Assembly (NCBI RefSeq): GCF_001975665.1
Contig: NZ_CP019419.1
Location: 3,517,501 to 3,581,500, forward strand
DNA from: Polaribacter reichenbachii
GTDB taxonomy: Bacteria; Bacteroidota; Bacteroidia; Flavobacteriales; Flavobacteriaceae
Direction of reading: 5' to 3'
DNA length: 64,000 bases
The notes under the pieces: model-generated
What the model saw: the letters and a program-made list of their open reading frames with translations, nothing else
Told to the model about the DNA's origin: nothing
Databases searched by the model: none
Program-made: the position numbers and the translations under genes
In this document: piece after piece, positions 62,932 to 64,000 of the stretch
How the letters are laid out: the number at the start of each line of letters is the position of its first letter
Position numbering within the stretch: the stretch's first letter is position 1

Positions 62932-63435
62932 ATGAATTCATTTATCGAAGCTTTTAGAGATTCTTTTATCATAAAAGTATTTATTGCCATTATTATGTTC
63001 TTACATAGCTTTTTTACATCTGCTCAAATAGAAGAAATTCCTGAATATAAAATTGTAAATACTAAGTTATACAGCGAAATTGTAAAAATGGATAGCATTT
63101 ATTTTACAGCTTATAATAAGTGCGATATAAAAACTCAAGCTTCTATTTATAACGAAAACATTGAATTCTTTCACGATAAAGGAGGTTTAGCTACAGATAA
63201 AAAACAACTTTTAAAATCTATTGAAGAAAATATCTGCAATAAAGTTACAAGAACATTAATTAAAGGTAGTCTAGAAGTTTATCCTATACATAATTATGGT
63301 GCTATCGAAATTGGGTATCATAAATTTTATAATGAGGAAGAACCAAATGCAAAATCGGTTCCCAGTAAATTTATTGTTACTTGGAAAAAAGAAAATGAAA
63401 ATTGGACAATTACTAAAGTAATTAGCCTTCATTAA
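62932..63435 (+). CDS. NTF2-like / DUF4440 secreted protein
   Basis: 167 residues. A short cytoplasmic start then one hydrophobic export segment (about 14-31, ending FTSAQ). The remainder has the SnoaL/DUF4440 fold: 'IVKMDSIYFTAYNKCDIKTQASIYNENIEFFHDKGG', 'GSLEVYPIHNYGAIEIGYHKFY' and 'FIVTWKKENENWTITKVISLH'. Possibly lipid- or small-molecule-binding in the periplasm. The ending is typical of the family. No partner visible besides the GIN protein before it. Confidence 0.85.
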   Translation: MNSFIEAFRDSFIIKVFIAIIMFLHSFFTSAQIEEIPEYKIVNTKLYSEIVKMDSIYFTAYNKCDIKTQASIYNENIEFFHDKGGLATDKKQLLKSIEENICNKVTRTLIKGSLEVYPIHNYGAIEIGYHKFYNEEEPNAKSVPSKFIVTWKKENENWTITKVISLH

Positions 63436-63512
63436 AATATTTAAAAAACTGTAAAAATTAGAATAGCTAACTCTAATAACAGTACTAATACTTGGTTTTA
63501 TTAGTTTACTTG

Positions 63513-63554
63513 GTAAGTCGTCGTTTTGTAAAAAGCGACGCTTACTTTTTTTTT
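63513..63554 (+). terminator. Terminator in the 306-base gap before the AraC-type gene
   Basis: GTAAGTCGTCG (63513-63523) pairs with CGACGCTTAC (63536-63545), one bulged T, loop of 12, then nine Ts. The remaining gap 63436-63741 shows nothing else I can support. Confidence 0.85.
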
Positions 63555-63741
63555 GCTGATATTCTTTTTAAAAATAAAATCTTATAAATCCATTAAAAAA
63601 TCATTTTTAAACTTTACATTTTAAAATTGATTCTCCTCAAAAAGCATCACCCTAAAAATTTAAGATTTTTTAAAGACACTTTCAATTTTAAATAAACGAA
63701 CTTGTGCTTAAAAGCTACAAAGCCATTTAAATATTTTAAAT

Positions 63742-64000
63742 ATGGAGATTATAGATAAATTTAATGCCTTAGTTGATGAACATTTTATAGAAGAACATCA
63801 CATTTCATTTTATGAAAAGAAACTAGATTTAAAACCTAAATATTTAAGTAAATTATCTAAAAAATACAACTCTCCTCCTCCTTGTCAAGTATTGCTTCAA
63901 AAACAAATTACACATTGCCAAGATCTATTAAAAAACACCAATAAAAACATTAAAGAAATTGCTTTAGAAATGAACTTTAAAGATGAGTTTTATTTTAGTA
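63742..64000 (+). CDS. Short AraC-type HTH regulator (cut by right edge)
   Basis: The ATG at 63742 opens 86 codons to the window edge. The product starts MEIIDKFNALVDEHF and carries an AraC HTH: 'HISFYEKKLDLKPKYLSKLSKKY', 'QKQITHCQDLLKNTNKNIKEIALEMNFKDEFYFS', which is the second-helix part of the double HTH. Only the DNA-binding domain is present from the start, so it is a solo-domain AraC protein of about 100 residues rather than the tail of a longer one. The cut leaves the last 10 or so residues outside. Confidence 0.82.
   Translation, partial: MEIIDKFNALVDEHFIEEHHISFYEKKLDLKPKYLSKLSKKYNSPPPCQVLLQKQITHCQDLLKNTNKNIKEIALEMNFKDEFYFS

Overview
The window is chromosomal DNA of a marine-type member of the Flavobacteriaceae, most like Polaribacter or Tenacibaculum; genus is an inference. 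The signs are very A+T-rich sequence with no change of composition along the window, Bacteroidota promoters (TAnnTTTG at -7, sometimes TTG near -33), no Shine-Dalgarno patterns, many TTG starts, proteins with type IX secretion (T9SS) sorting domains of both type A and type B, a 'head GIN' lipoprotein, and gene orders familiar from flavobacteria (nusB-DUF1573-yajC-cdaR-coaE; tamB divergent from tsaD). I see no rRNA, tRNA, CRISPR array, phage or intact transposon.

Layout. 1-201: start of a TamB-like gene that runs off the left edge. 345-995: small membrane-anchored peptidoglycan-binding-like protein. 999-12034 (minus strand): menE, a CPBP protease, menC, an SRPBCC protein, a metallo-hydrolase, menA, two bacterial-PH-domain membrane proteins, a SPOR-like protein, two CCG/4Fe-4S redox proteins and an MCE (MlaD-like) protein. 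12089-15986: divergent cell-wall amidase and LptD. 16069-18560: RidA, then the pfkA-gap glycolytic operon. 18729-24375: large TamB divergent from tsaD. 24437-30475: LTA-synthase-like sulfatase, DUF1569, holA, a decayed GxxExxY gene, an HsdR_N-like protein, a glycosyltransferase and a TsaC/Sua5 protein.

30546-38237: two-component system, coaE, cdaR/YbbR, yajC, DUF1573, nusB and an MdlA-like ABC exporter. 38318-40839: PUR-like DUF3276 protein, isochorismate synthase with a hotdog thioesterase (the rest of the menaquinone set; menD and menB lie elsewhere), and a pRiA4b ORF-3-like protein. 41029-42793: two-gene ABC transporter. 42993-48491: an 1832-residue T9SS type B adhesin-like protein. 48567-53576: acyl-CoA carboxylase beta subunit and the pta-ackA acetate operon. 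53638-58514: T9SS type A protein, YebC, a membrane-tethered LuxR-type regulator, an AIM24 protein and a lipoprotein. 58716-63435: an unlisted 48-residue gene, DUF4442, and the DUF4870-PadR-PspC-GIN-DUF4440 envelope module. The right edge cuts a short AraC-type regulator.

Taken together the window is mostly core metabolism (menaquinone, glycolysis, acetate) and outer-envelope building (TamB, LptD, MCE, amidase). The least ordinary items are tamB, whose membrane anchor can only be translated from a non-standard ATA start; a one-component membrane regulator joining a periplasmic jelly-roll-like domain to a LuxR helix-turn-helix; a 48-residue gene with a clear promoter; a GxxExxY gene dying by two frameshifts; and pure 7-mer and 9-mer tandem repeats between genes. 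I did not find a clearly new multi-gene defence or biosynthetic system.
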